Of a stretch of 39,779 nucleotides of DNA, positions 8,949 to 16,310 are shown piece after piece (position 1 is the first letter of the stretch; each line of letters starts with the position of its first letter). Below the pieces are notes generated by a model. The model was given only the letters and a program-made list of their open reading frames with translations. It was not told where the DNA came from and searched no databases. The position numbers and the translations under genes are program-made. The DNA comes from an uncultured Pelagibacteraceae bacterium. Lineage in GTDB: Bacteria > Pseudomonadota > Alphaproteobacteria > Pelagibacterales > Pelagibacteraceae. The stretch spans positions 1 through 39,779 of the forward strand of contig CACKKE010000005.1 of the NCBI GenBank assembly GCA_902600635.1, in the 5' to 3' direction.

Positions 8949-9982
8949 TTAATTTTATCTAAAATAATATTTTCTAGCTTTATCTTTTCACCTACAATTT
9001 TTTTTATTGAGTAAACAGTTTTAATTGCATCATTAGCTTTTTGGCTACCATTATTAATTAAACAATTAATAGTTTTATCTGATAAGGAAAAATAATTATC
9101 AGTATCTATTTGAAAACATTTTCTATAAACTTTATTGATTTTTTTTCTAAAGGTTAATAAATCAATTTTTTTATAAATTTTATTATTAATCATAATCTGC
9201 ATTAATTTAAAAAAAATATATAAAATAAATAATTTTACCGATTTAAACTTTATATCTGAGTATAAATTTTTTGTAGCAAATAAACTTCCAAGATTTGGAC
9301 GGTCACTTTCTTGAATTTTTTTTCTATGAAATTTAATTTTTTCGCTTTTCGATTTAATGATATCAATATTTTTTTTTTGTGAAGTTGGGAATTGGAAAAT
9401 TGCGCTTATAATTATGTCCTCATTTTCATGGTAAATTGATTTTCTCCACTCTAATTTCGCATCTTTTTTATCTCTTACAATAATTTCTCCTTTAGCATTT
9501 ATTGATTTAATGCTTGCTAAGTAATCTGTTAATCCTGACCCATAACATGAAGCATTCATATATATTCCTCCACCAACACTTCCTGGAATACCTAAAAGCG
9601 ATTCTGTTCCAGAGTATTCTTGTTTCATTACGTAATTAGCAAATCTAGGTATTGATACTCCTGCATCAACTTTTAATTCTAATTTATCTATATAAAGTTT
9701 TTGATTAATTTGATTTAACTTTGATAAATTCAGTATTGGTGTAAAAATTACACCATCACGTATAATTATATTAGATAAATTTCCTAAAATTTTATAATCA
9801 TACTTTTCTGAGTTTAAAAAATTGACTACTTTTATGGTCTCTTGCTCATCTTTTGGAGTTATATAGGTTCTTATTATTCCACCAGCTTTTAACCAAGATC
9901 GAATTGAAATATTAAAATCATTTATATATGCAATTTTATTTTCAATTAACCATTTTGAAATTTTTTCACTTTCAGTAATCAT
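8945..9982 (-). CDS. MurB-like FAD-dependent reductase in a glycan operon
   Basis: 345 aa. FAD-binding MurB features are clear: SWLKAGG near residue 30, ILGNLSNIIIRDG, then GTESLLGIPGSVGGGIYMNA (about 125-144), LEWRKSIYH and RPNLGSLF, where the Ser matches the catalytic Ser of MurB. There is an unusual hydrophobic insert (VKLFILYIFFKLMQIMI, about residues 245-265). The C-terminal block usually reading LEPEVR is KLENIIL, so the catalytic Glu may be absent. MurB normally reduces UDP-GlcNAc-enolpyruvate for peptidoglycan. Lying between an oxygenase and a pyruvyltransferase, this copy is more likely a specialised paralogue for a surface sugar. Confidence 0.75.
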   Translation of the reverse strand: MITESEKISKWLIENKIAYINDFNISIRSWLKAGGIIRTYITPKDEQETIKVVNFLNSEKYDYKILGNLSNIIIRDGVIFTPILNLSKLNQINQKLYIDKLELKVDAGVSIPRFANYVMKQEYSGTESLLGIPGSVGGGIYMNASCYGSGLTDYLASIKSINAKGEIIVRDKKDAKLEWRKSIYHENEDIIISAIFQFPTSQKKNIDIIKSKSEKIKFHRKKIQESDRPNLGSLFATKNLYSDIKFKSVKLFILYIFFKLMQIMINNKIYKKIDLLTFRKKINKVYRKCFQIDTDNYFSLSDKTINCLINNGSQKANDAIKTVYSIKKIVGEKIKLENIILDKIK

Positions 9983-9990
9983 TTAGATAT

Positions 9991-10848
9991 TTATTTGAAA
10001 AAATTTTTCACTTTTTCAAAAATATTATTATTTTTTCTAACTCTATTTTTATGAAATTTTTTATTAAATTTATTATACTCTATGTTTTTCCAAATTTTAT
10101 TATTAGATGAAATTGCTATGTAACAAGCATTTCTAGAACCATCAATTTTGGTTACAGGATTTACATCATGAAAACTTATGTTGGATTGTAAACTTGCTAC
10201 TAATGAATTTGGTTTAGGTTTTATTACATTAGTAATTTCAAGAGTGTCATTCACTTTTTTCCATATTCTTAGTTCTCCACCCTCAATATGTTTGTACCCA
10301 CCAAAATATAATAAAATAGATATTAGTCTCTGGGGGTTATCAACATGAATTCCTTTACCTCCAGTGCTTTTTCCATATCCTATTGTCCCCATACCTAAAT
10401 CAAGTCTTGGATATAAAATATCATCTAGTGAATTTTCCACTATATCTGTTTTCGATAAAATTTTTTCAGTTTCAAAAGGATCAGACTTAATTTGATATTT
10501 AAGTATATTTTTTAAGTTTTTTTTTTTTATTTCTGTCTCAATGCTATCTTTAAATAGTTTAATAAAATAGTTAATAAAATAATCGCTATATATATAATTA
10601 TGTAACTCTTTGTACTCAGTTTCGTTTTTGATTAATTGGTCATACAATTTATCTTTGAATGATGTATCATAATTCATTCTATTAATCTTATTTTTTTGAT
10701 TTTTAAAATCAATTTCGGATGGAAATTTTTTTTCTATATTTTGGTAAAATTCTTTTTCAAAAAAGTCCTCTATTACAATGTAATGATAAGGATCTTTATA
10801 ATATGTTAATTTAAAATTTCTATTTATAAAATTCATATTTATTCCCAT
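9991..10848 (-). CDS. 2-oxoglutarate/Fe(II)-dependent oxygenase family protein
   Basis: 285 aa. The N terminus YHYIVIEDFFEKEFYQNI is the usual opening of prolyl-4-hydroxylase-like 2OG oxygenases. The iron triad is visible as HVD in GKGIHVDNPQRLISILLYF (near residue 175) and the distal His in SFHDVNPV. An Arg in GSRNACYIAIS can bind 2-oxoglutarate. It probably hydroxylates or oxidises a sugar, an acyl substituent or a protein, and the neuC neighbour points to a glycan. Translation may start at the ATG at 10848 or four codons later at 10836. Either start overlaps the end of neuC. Confidence 0.75.
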   Translation of the reverse strand: MGINMNFINRNFKLTYYKDPYHYIVIEDFFEKEFYQNIEKKFPSEIDFKNQKNKINRMNYDTSFKDKLYDQLIKNETEYKELHNYIYSDYFINYFIKLFKDSIETEIKKKNLKNILKYQIKSDPFETEKILSKTDIVENSLDDILYPRLDLGMGTIGYGKSTGGKGIHVDNPQRLISILLYFGGYKHIEGGELRIWKKVNDTLEITNVIKPKPNSLVASLQSNISFHDVNPVTKIDGSRNACYIAISSNNKIWKNIEYNKFNKKFHKNRVRKNNNIFEKVKNFFK

Positions 10849-11965
10849 CAGAAAAAAACTTTTGTTTTGAAATTTCCCAAAGATTTTTTTTCATCAAAAT
10901 GTCTAAAAATTTTTTATCACTATTCCCAATTCCAAAAATATTTTTTTTTGTTTTTTTAAAGTTGGAAATAAATTTTAAGAAATTAATCTTGTTGAGATCA
11001 TCGACTTCATAATTTTTAATTGTACTTAGCTTCAATCTTTTGTATTGCCTGTCTCCAATATTAATTGAAGGTATGTTAAACATTGGTGCCTCATAAATTG
11101 CAGAACTTGAATTTCCAATAATAAATTCTGAATTTTTAAGTAAAGTAAGAAAACTTTCAAATCTTAAACTTTTTAAAACTTTAAAGTTTTTATTTTTTAA
11201 ATTATTATAAATATTTATGATTTGATTACTTCCAGGATCATTATTTGGATAAATTACTACAATCTTTTTATTTAAAGTTTCAATAAAATTAATTAGTTTT
11301 TGAGTATCTTTTTTAATTGAAAAAACTTTAGAAGTTACAGGATGCCAAAGTAAAATTCCATATCTGTTAAAATTAATTGAATATCTTTTCTTAACATAAT
11401 TAATAGTAGGAAGTTTTTTTTTTGTAATGATATCGATATCAGGTGAGCCTATATTAAATATACTTTTTTTATTTTCTCCCATTTTCAAAACTCTTTTATA
11501 TGCAGAGTTAGATCCTACAAAATGAATATGACTTAATTTTGTTACAGCATGTCTTATGGTATCATCAATAGTGCCTGATACCTCTCCACCTTCAATATGT
11601 GCTGTAAGAATATGATTTAGGGATCCCACCAAGGCGCAACTCAAGGCTTCCACACGATCACCATGAATAACGATTAGATCAGGATTTAATTTTCTTACTA
11701 CATCGGAAAATTTTTTTGTAGTTTTGGTAAGTATTAACTCTAATCTATCATTCAAAGATTGGTTTTTAAATTTTATAACATTTTTTTTGAAAGATTTTAA
11801 AACTTCTCTATACGTATTTCCAAATTTACCAATCATATGCATGCCTGTGATGACTATGTAAACTTTAAAATTTTTTCTTTTTTTAGTTATTTTTATTAAA
11901 GATTTAAGTTTACCAAAATCCGCTCTTGTGGATGTAACAAAAATAATTTTTTTATTTAAAATCAT
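10820..11965 (-). CDS. neuC: Hydrolysing UDP-GlcNAc 2-epimerase (NeuC type)
   Basis: 381 aa, the usual NeuC length. IIFVTSTRADFGKL at the N terminus, IVIHGDRVEAL, AHIEGGEVSGTIDDTIRHA and KLSHIHFVGS are the hallmark motifs. A C-terminal FIIGNSSSAIYEAPMFNIPSINIGDRQ forms the nucleotide pocket. The enzyme converts UDP-GlcNAc to ManNAc plus UDP, the entry to sialic acid. The related LegG acts on UDP-diacetylbacillosamine, but no LegB/LegC genes are seen nearby, so UDP-GlcNAc is the simpler substrate. It overlaps neuB by 14 nt. Confidence 0.88.
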   Translation of the reverse strand: MILNKKIIFVTSTRADFGKLKSLIKITKKRKNFKVYIVITGMHMIGKFGNTYREVLKSFKKNVIKFKNQSLNDRLELILTKTTKKFSDVVRKLNPDLIVIHGDRVEALSCALVGSLNHILTAHIEGGEVSGTIDDTIRHAVTKLSHIHFVGSNSAYKRVLKMGENKKSIFNIGSPDIDIITKKKLPTINYVKKRYSINFNRYGILLWHPVTSKVFSIKKDTQKLINFIETLNKKIVVIYPNNDPGSNQIINIYNNLKNKNFKVLKSLRFESFLTLLKNSEFIIGNSSSAIYEAPMFNIPSINIGDRQYKRLKLSTIKNYEVDDLNKINFLKFISNFKKTKKNIFGIGNSDKKFLDILMKKNLWEISKQKFFSDGNKYEFYK

Positions 11966-12986
11966 TTTTTTTTATTTGTATATTTTTTTTAATGATTTTT
12001 ACCGCTTTTTTACCATACAGATTTTTCAACTTATCAGAAGTAAAATGACCAGTGCCTGGTCTCATTACCCATATATTTTTTTTGGAAAATCTTTCACCTT
12101 TAAGTATTTTTCTAGTACTAACTACAGAGGCAAATGCAAACCTTCTTGTTACCTCCTCTTCTTTGAGTAACTTATTTTTGTTGCCTTTAATTTGAATCGG
12201 TATTCTATTCGATAGATTAATAAGTTCTTTTAGTTGATTTTGATCTATAGAAGACGAAATATCTGGTCCTTTTAAATTCATTTTACTCACAAAATGTTTT
12301 TCAATAATTTTAGCTCCAAAAGATAAAGCAATTGTCGATGATAATAAATCTCCAGTATGATCTGATAAACCTATTATAGTTTTTGGGAATATTTTTTTCA
12401 ATTGCGAGATACTATTAAGTCTTAGATGTTTATCGCTAGTTGGATAGATATTTGTTGTATGGAGTAAAGCAAATTTTGTTTTTCTTTTTTTTAAAAAAAG
12501 AAAAGTTTTTTTTACTTGTCTGAGATTATGTAGTCCAGTGCTTACAATTAAAGGTTTTTTAAATTTTGAAACATAATCTAATAAAGGGTAATTGCTCATC
12601 TCTCCAGATCCAATCTTAAATGCTGATACGCCAAATTTAATTAGTCTATCAACTGCATTTCTAGAGAAAGGGGTGCTCAAAAAAATCATTCCTTTTTTTT
12701 CAACATATCTAAATAATTTAAATTCCTCCTCCTTATTTAATGAATTTTTTTTTATTATTGAAAAAATATCATTTTTTGAATTTCCAGGCCTAATTTTTTT
12801 TGCTTCTTCAGACATTTCATCATCAATAGTATGGGTTTGATGTTTTATAATTTCTGCGCCTGAATTCTTTGCTGCATCTACAATTTTAAATGCTGTCTCA
12901 ATTTTTCCCCCATGATTAATTCCAATTTCTGGTATAATTAATGGTTTAGAATTATTACTTATAATTCTATTTTTAATTTTTATCAT
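11952..12986 (-). CDS. neuB: N-acetylneuraminate synthase (NeuB family)
   Basis: 344 aa. A TIM-barrel synthase domain (IIPEIGINHGG near residue 17; IIKHQTHTIDDEMSEEA; FLSTPFSRNAVDRL; FKIGSGEMSNYPL) is followed by an antifreeze-like SAF domain (RRFAFASVVSTRKI...MRPGTG). Metal-binding His residues are seen in IGLSDHT and IIEKHFV. KHQTHTIDDEMSEEA and the PGN that follows closely resemble the Neisseria-type sialic acid synthase rather than PseI. It condenses ManNAc (or a related sugar) with phosphoenolpyruvate. It lies between the TylF-type methyltransferase and neuC, with NeuA encoded about 5 kb away in another operon. Confidence 0.9.
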   Translation of the reverse strand: MIKIKNRIISNNSKPLIIPEIGINHGGKIETAFKIVDAAKNSGAEIIKHQTHTIDDEMSEEAKKIRPGNSKNDIFSIIKKNSLNKEEEFKLFRYVEKKGMIFLSTPFSRNAVDRLIKFGVSAFKIGSGEMSNYPLLDYVSKFKKPLIVSTGLHNLRQVKKTFLFLKKRKTKFALLHTTNIYPTSDKHLRLNSISQLKKIFPKTIIGLSDHTGDLLSSTIALSFGAKIIEKHFVSKMNLKGPDISSSIDQNQLKELINLSNRIPIQIKGNKNKLLKEEEVTRRFAFASVVSTRKILKGERFSKKNIWVMRPGTGHFTSDKLKNLYGKKAVKIIKKNIQIKKNDFK

Positions 12987-12995
12987 TAAATATTA

Positions 12996-13652
12996 TTAAA
13001 ATCGCTTTATTATAAAACTCGGCACTTTGTAGAAACTCATTTTTTTTAACTCAAGTTTTTTGTTTTTTTTCAAAAAATTGTCTACAACTTTTGTAGCTCC
13101 TTCAACTGTACCATAGTCATCTACAAGAATGATACCATTTTTTACAATTCTATCTTTAAGTTTGTTTAGCACAAAATTTGTTGAGTCAAAAACATCCATA
13201 TCCAAATGAAGAAGAGATATTCTCAAGTTTGGATTTTTGTTAATAAATTTATTGAGAGTTTTCAAAACATTTCCCTCAACTAACTCAAAGTTATCGAATT
13301 TTTTGTTAACTAAAATTTTATCAAGATTTTGTTTTGATATTGGTTTACCTGCATCCAGTGTAAACTCTCTTTTTAATTTTCTGTCACCTTTTCTTCTCTG
13401 TGCTGGGAAATTTTTAAATGTATCAAATCCATAGATTTTTCTGGAGAAATTATTTTCTATTATTGATCTAAATGTTAAAAATCTTATTAAACTGTTACCT
13501 TTGAAAACACCAAATTCAAGAATATCACCAGGTAAGTTTTTTATTAATTTAAATATTTCATATTGATAAATAAGTTTTCCTATTCTTGAAATATCAGTTT
13601 TTTGATGAAAAATATTTTCAGCTTCCCAAACAGATATGTTATTTTTTTTCAT
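12996..13652 (-). CDS. TylF/MycF-type O-methyltransferase
   Basis: 218 aa. DILEFGVFKGNSLIRFL (SAM motif I, about residues 39-55), KIYGFDTFKNFP, FELVEGNV, SLLHLDMDVFDST with the metal-binding acidic residues, and GIILVDDYGTVEGATKVVD are characteristic of the macrocin-O-methyltransferase family. Such enzymes methylate sugar hydroxyls with Mg2+. It is the promoter-proximal gene of the nine-gene minus operon, nine bases before neuB. The probable acceptor is a sugar of the surface glycan, but no direct evidence identifies it. Confidence 0.8.
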   Translation of the reverse strand: MKKNNISVWEAENIFHQKTDISRIGKLIYQYEIFKLIKNLPGDILEFGVFKGNSLIRFLTFRSIIENNFSRKIYGFDTFKNFPAQRRKGDRKLKREFTLDAGKPISKQNLDKILVNKKFDNFELVEGNVLKTLNKFINKNPNLRISLLHLDMDVFDSTNFVLNKLKDRIVKNGIILVDDYGTVEGATKVVDNFLKKNKKLELKKMSFYKVPSFIIKRF

Positions 13653-13722
13653 ATTTTTATGTAAAAGAAATAATAAATAATTTATCCTTTTTTTTTCTTC
13701 ATTTGTAAACTATAAAAAATTT

Positions 13723-14673
13723 ATGTCTAAGATTGAGATAATTATGTATCATTACGTTAGAAGCAAAAACTACTCTAAGTATAAAAAATTAAATTATCTT
13801 GATTTTAAATCATTTAAAAAACAATTAGATTATCTTGAAGACAACTATAATGTCTTAGATCCATCTATATTAACTCAAAAAAAAACAAACATTCCAAAAA
13901 AGTCATGTATTTTAACTTTTGATGATGGATATAAAGACCATATAGATTTTGTTTTTCCGGAGCTAAAAAAAAGAGGGATTAAGGGTATTTTTTTTCCAAC
14001 TGGCATCACAACTTTAGAAAATAAGATACTTGATACGAATTTAGTTCAACATATTCTCTCAGTAAATAAAAATAAATATCTTTTAATTAAAGAGGTCGAA
14101 ACTCTGTGTATGGAAAATGGATTAAGTAAAATAGATTTTTATAAAAAATATATGAAGTATTCTGTGAATCCAAAAAAAAAATCTACAAAACCAACGAATA
14201 GATATGACGATCAAAATACAATCTTTTTGAAAAGAATTTTACAATTTGGTTTAGAGAAAAGTTTAAGAGAAAAAATTGTAAAAATTTTATTTAAGAAATA
14301 TATAAAAATTCCAATTAACAAATTTTCAAAAAATTTTTATCTTAATAAAGATGATATAAACAAATTACTAGATAATGAAATGATGATTGGATCACATACT
14401 TTTAACCATGTTTGGCTTGGTTACTTATCTAAACAAGAGCAATTTAAAGAAATTAAACAATCAATTGAGTTTTTGAATTATTTTAAAGTTTCCACAAATA
14501 ATTGGGTAATGTGTTATCCTTTTGGATCTTACAATTCAAATACTATAAATGTTCTCAAGAAACTTAATTGCTCAAGCGCTGTTACAACTAAATCAAAAAT
14601 TGCAGATTTAAATGCAAAAAAAATATTTGAACTTCCACGAAAAGATACTAATGATTACAAAGATCTTTATTAG
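13723..14673 (+). CDS. Polysaccharide deacetylase (NodB/CE4 fold)
   Basis: 316 aa. IEIIMYHYVR at the N terminus, ILTFDDGYKDHIDFV (the TFDDG metal and catalytic Asp motif, about residues 64-78), RGIKGIFFPTG, GSHTFNHVWLG (metal-binding HxxxH) and CYPFGSYNSNT match CE4 deacetylases. There is no signal peptide, so it may act in the cytoplasm on a nucleotide- or lipid-linked sugar. It stands alone between two minus-strand operons. Its TAG stop shares two bases with the opposing gene's TAA. A possible -10 (TATAAA at 13711) lies only seven bases before the ATG. Confidence 0.85.
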   Translation: MSKIEIIMYHYVRSKNYSKYKKLNYLDFKSFKKQLDYLEDNYNVLDPSILTQKKTNIPKKSCILTFDDGYKDHIDFVFPELKKRGIKGIFFPTGITTLENKILDTNLVQHILSVNKNKYLLIKEVETLCMENGLSKIDFYKKYMKYSVNPKKKSTKPTNRYDDQNTIFLKRILQFGLEKSLREKIVKILFKKYIKIPINKFSKNFYLNKDDINKLLDNEMMIGSHTFNHVWLGYLSKQEQFKEIKQSIEFLNYFKVSTNNWVMCYPFGSYNSNTINVLKKLNCSSAVTTKSKIADLNAKKIFELPRKDTNDYKDLY

Positions 14674-15710
14674 TTTGGTCTATCTTGGTCACAATCTCCC
14701 TTAAAAAAAATCATTTTTTCTGAGGATGGATAAAAAGCATATCTAAGTTTAATATTCTTTTGTACAAATGGTTTAAAATAGTTTGGTATAATTATTTTTT
14801 TTGTTATTTTTTTTATTTTAAATCCAGAGGAAATTATTTTTTTTTTACTGATACCAAAATTATAAAAATCAATATATTCAAAATTTCTCTCTTCACAAAG
14901 TTTTTGAAAATCATTTGTAAAATTTGATATTTCATCAATACTACCAAAGTATTCAATTAATCTTAAACATTTATAATTAGAAAATTTATCTTCTCTCGAA
15001 ATAAAAAAGCCTCTTAAAAAGTCCTTATTTTTAAGAAATAAAAAATTATACTTGTAAAACTTGTTATGATAATACTTTCTTTTGAAATACTCAAAATTTT
15101 TCTTGTAGATTTTTTCATAATTTTTAACGTTATAAATAAATTTGTAATTAGTTTTAAAGTTTAGATAAAATAATTTCGGTTTTTTTTTTTTAAAATGAGG
15201 TATTTTATTTTTTGCAAAATTTTTTACTAAATTAAAAGTTTTTTTCTTTTTGTTCAAATAATAAAAATGATTTAATTGACCACATTTAAAACCTAAAGCC
15301 TTATAAATTTTATAGGTATGAAAATTACATCCAACAGTTGCTATTGTAAGATTTTTTTGTATTTTTTTTATCATAAAATTTATTAACCTTAAGTTATCAT
15401 TTCCAAAGATTGTTTTATTAGTGCACCACAATGTAAGCCAAACAACTTGGTTTTTTAAAAGAAAAATTTTTTTTAAGTCTGAAACTTTATAATTATTAAA
15501 TAACAATCCAATGGAAGATAAAATTTTTCCTTTTGTTTCAAGGGTTAGAAAATTTAAATTACCTTTCAATTTGTATAATGAGTCAAAAAGTTTTTGATTC
15601 TTTATTAAAACATGTTCTCTTGACCAATTATTTTTCAAATGATCTATTATTTTTCTTCTTCTTTTAATTTTTTGTGGAAAATTTATCTTAATCATCCTCA
15701 ATAATTTCAA
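14670..15710 (-). CDS. GNAT-like acyltransferase candidate with terminal DQDRPN motif
   Basis: 346 aa. Residues about 50-170 resemble a GNAT fold: LNFLTLETKGKILSSIGLLF, then IATVGCNFHTYKIYKALGFKCG, where the CNFHTYKIYKALGF helix-turn is the usual GNAT end. The second half may be another GNAT-like or FemAB-like lobe (FEYIDFYNFGISKKKIISSGFK), ending with KGDCDQDRPN. I recall similar acidic DxDRPN tails in surface-glycan cluster proteins, but this is memory, not a search. It closes the operon neuA-FkbH-ACP-VOC, so it is a candidate for moving the ACP-bound acyl group to an amino sugar. Confidence 0.45.
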   Translation of the reverse strand: MKLLRMIKINFPQKIKRRRKIIDHLKNNWSREHVLIKNQKLFDSLYKLKGNLNFLTLETKGKILSSIGLLFNNYKVSDLKKIFLLKNQVVWLTLWCTNKTIFGNDNLRLINFMIKKIQKNLTIATVGCNFHTYKIYKALGFKCGQLNHFYYLNKKKKTFNLVKNFAKNKIPHFKKKKPKLFYLNFKTNYKFIYNVKNYEKIYKKNFEYFKRKYYHNKFYKYNFLFLKNKDFLRGFFISREDKFSNYKCLRLIEYFGSIDEISNFTNDFQKLCEERNFEYIDFYNFGISKKKIISSGFKIKKITKKIIIPNYFKPFVQKNIKLRYAFYPSSEKMIFFKGDCDQDRPN

Positions 15711-16086
15711 TTATAAAATTTAAAGGTGTAAGAAAAAAACAAACTCTTTTTTTCTTAAATGCAATTGCTCTTGTTGGTTTAATCAAAGGTGCGAAACCAT
15801 TTTTTCGAAGATTTATAATTTTTTTATCAAAATTTTTTACTTTGTAAGCAATATGATTCAAAATATTATTATTTTCTTTAATTACTTTTTTAACAGGATT
15901 TTTTTTACCTAATGGACTTACTATTTCATAAATTATATTTGACTTATCTTTGATAAATAAAACTTTCACCCCAAGAGAAGTATCGTAATATACTTTGCTT
16001 ATATTTTTAACTGTTAAAAAACTTAATATCTGCTTTTTTCCATAACTTATACTTTTGGTAAATATCCCTATGTGATGGAATTTCAT
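15688..16086 (-). CDS. VOC-superfamily protein, methylmalonyl-CoA epimerase-like
   Basis: 132 aa, normal for a two-module VOC protein. Likely metal ligands are in place: His in KFHHIGIF (residues 4-5), Glu in IIYEIVSP, His in LNHIAYKV and Glu in FIIEIIEDD. Methylmalonyl-CoA epimerases share this pattern and act on acyl thioesters. Lying between an ACP gene (4-nt overlap) and the acyltransferase candidate (23-nt overlap), it probably epimerises or isomerises an ACP-bound acyl group. The exact substrate cannot be read from the sequence. Confidence 0.7.
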   Translation of the reverse strand: MKFHHIGIFTKSISYGKKQILSFLTVKNISKVYYDTSLGVKVLFIKDKSNIIYEIVSPLGKKNPVKKVIKENNNILNHIAYKVKNFDKKIINLRKNGFAPLIKPTRAIAFKKKRVCFFLTPLNFIIEIIEDD

Positions 16087-16310
16087 TTTTTTTTAATTTT
16101 ATTAATAATCTGACTTATCTTTTTTAAAGAGGTCATTTCATCTATAGAAAATTTTATTTTAAATTTTTTTTCAACAAGTAATAAAAGATTTAAATGGGCT
16201 AAAGAGTCCCATTTTTTAAAACTACCTACTTTAAGATCGTCAATATTATTTTTAATTCTTTCCTTAGGAAAAGTTTTAATCAAACATTCTCTTAATTTTT
16301 TTTTAATCAT
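16083..16310 (-). CDS. Acyl carrier protein (FkbH-associated)
   Basis: 75 aa. The phosphopantetheine Ser lies in KKWDSLAHLNLL (near residue 35), followed by the helix II/III region EKKFKIKFSIDEM and a C-terminal helix. It is more basic than a typical fatty-acid ACP, in keeping with the Lys-rich proteome around it. It overlaps the FkbH-like gene by 8 nt and the VOC gene by 4 nt, so it is surely the carrier for that pair. In known systems FkbH loads a glyceryl group from 1,3-bisphosphoglycerate on such an ACP. Confidence 0.85.
   Translation of the reverse strand: MIKKKLRECLIKTFPKERIKNNIDDLKVGSFKKWDSLAHLNLLLLVEKKFKIKFSIDEMTSLKKISQIINKIKKK

Noticed and set aside
11928-12170. Plus-strand 80-aa ORF across the neuC/neuB overlap
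   Set aside because: Phe/Tyr-rich translation typical of antisense to Lys/Asn-rich genes; overlaps two confident genes.
10820-12986. Considered as legionaminic acid genes (LegG/LegI)
   Set aside because: The synthase reads closer to Neisseria-type sialic acid synthase, and LegB/LegC are absent from the window. Not fully excluded.
15179-15192. Long T-run as a possible frameshift or phase-variation tract
   Set aside because: Runs of 8-12 A or T are frequent all over the window and the gene reads through intact.
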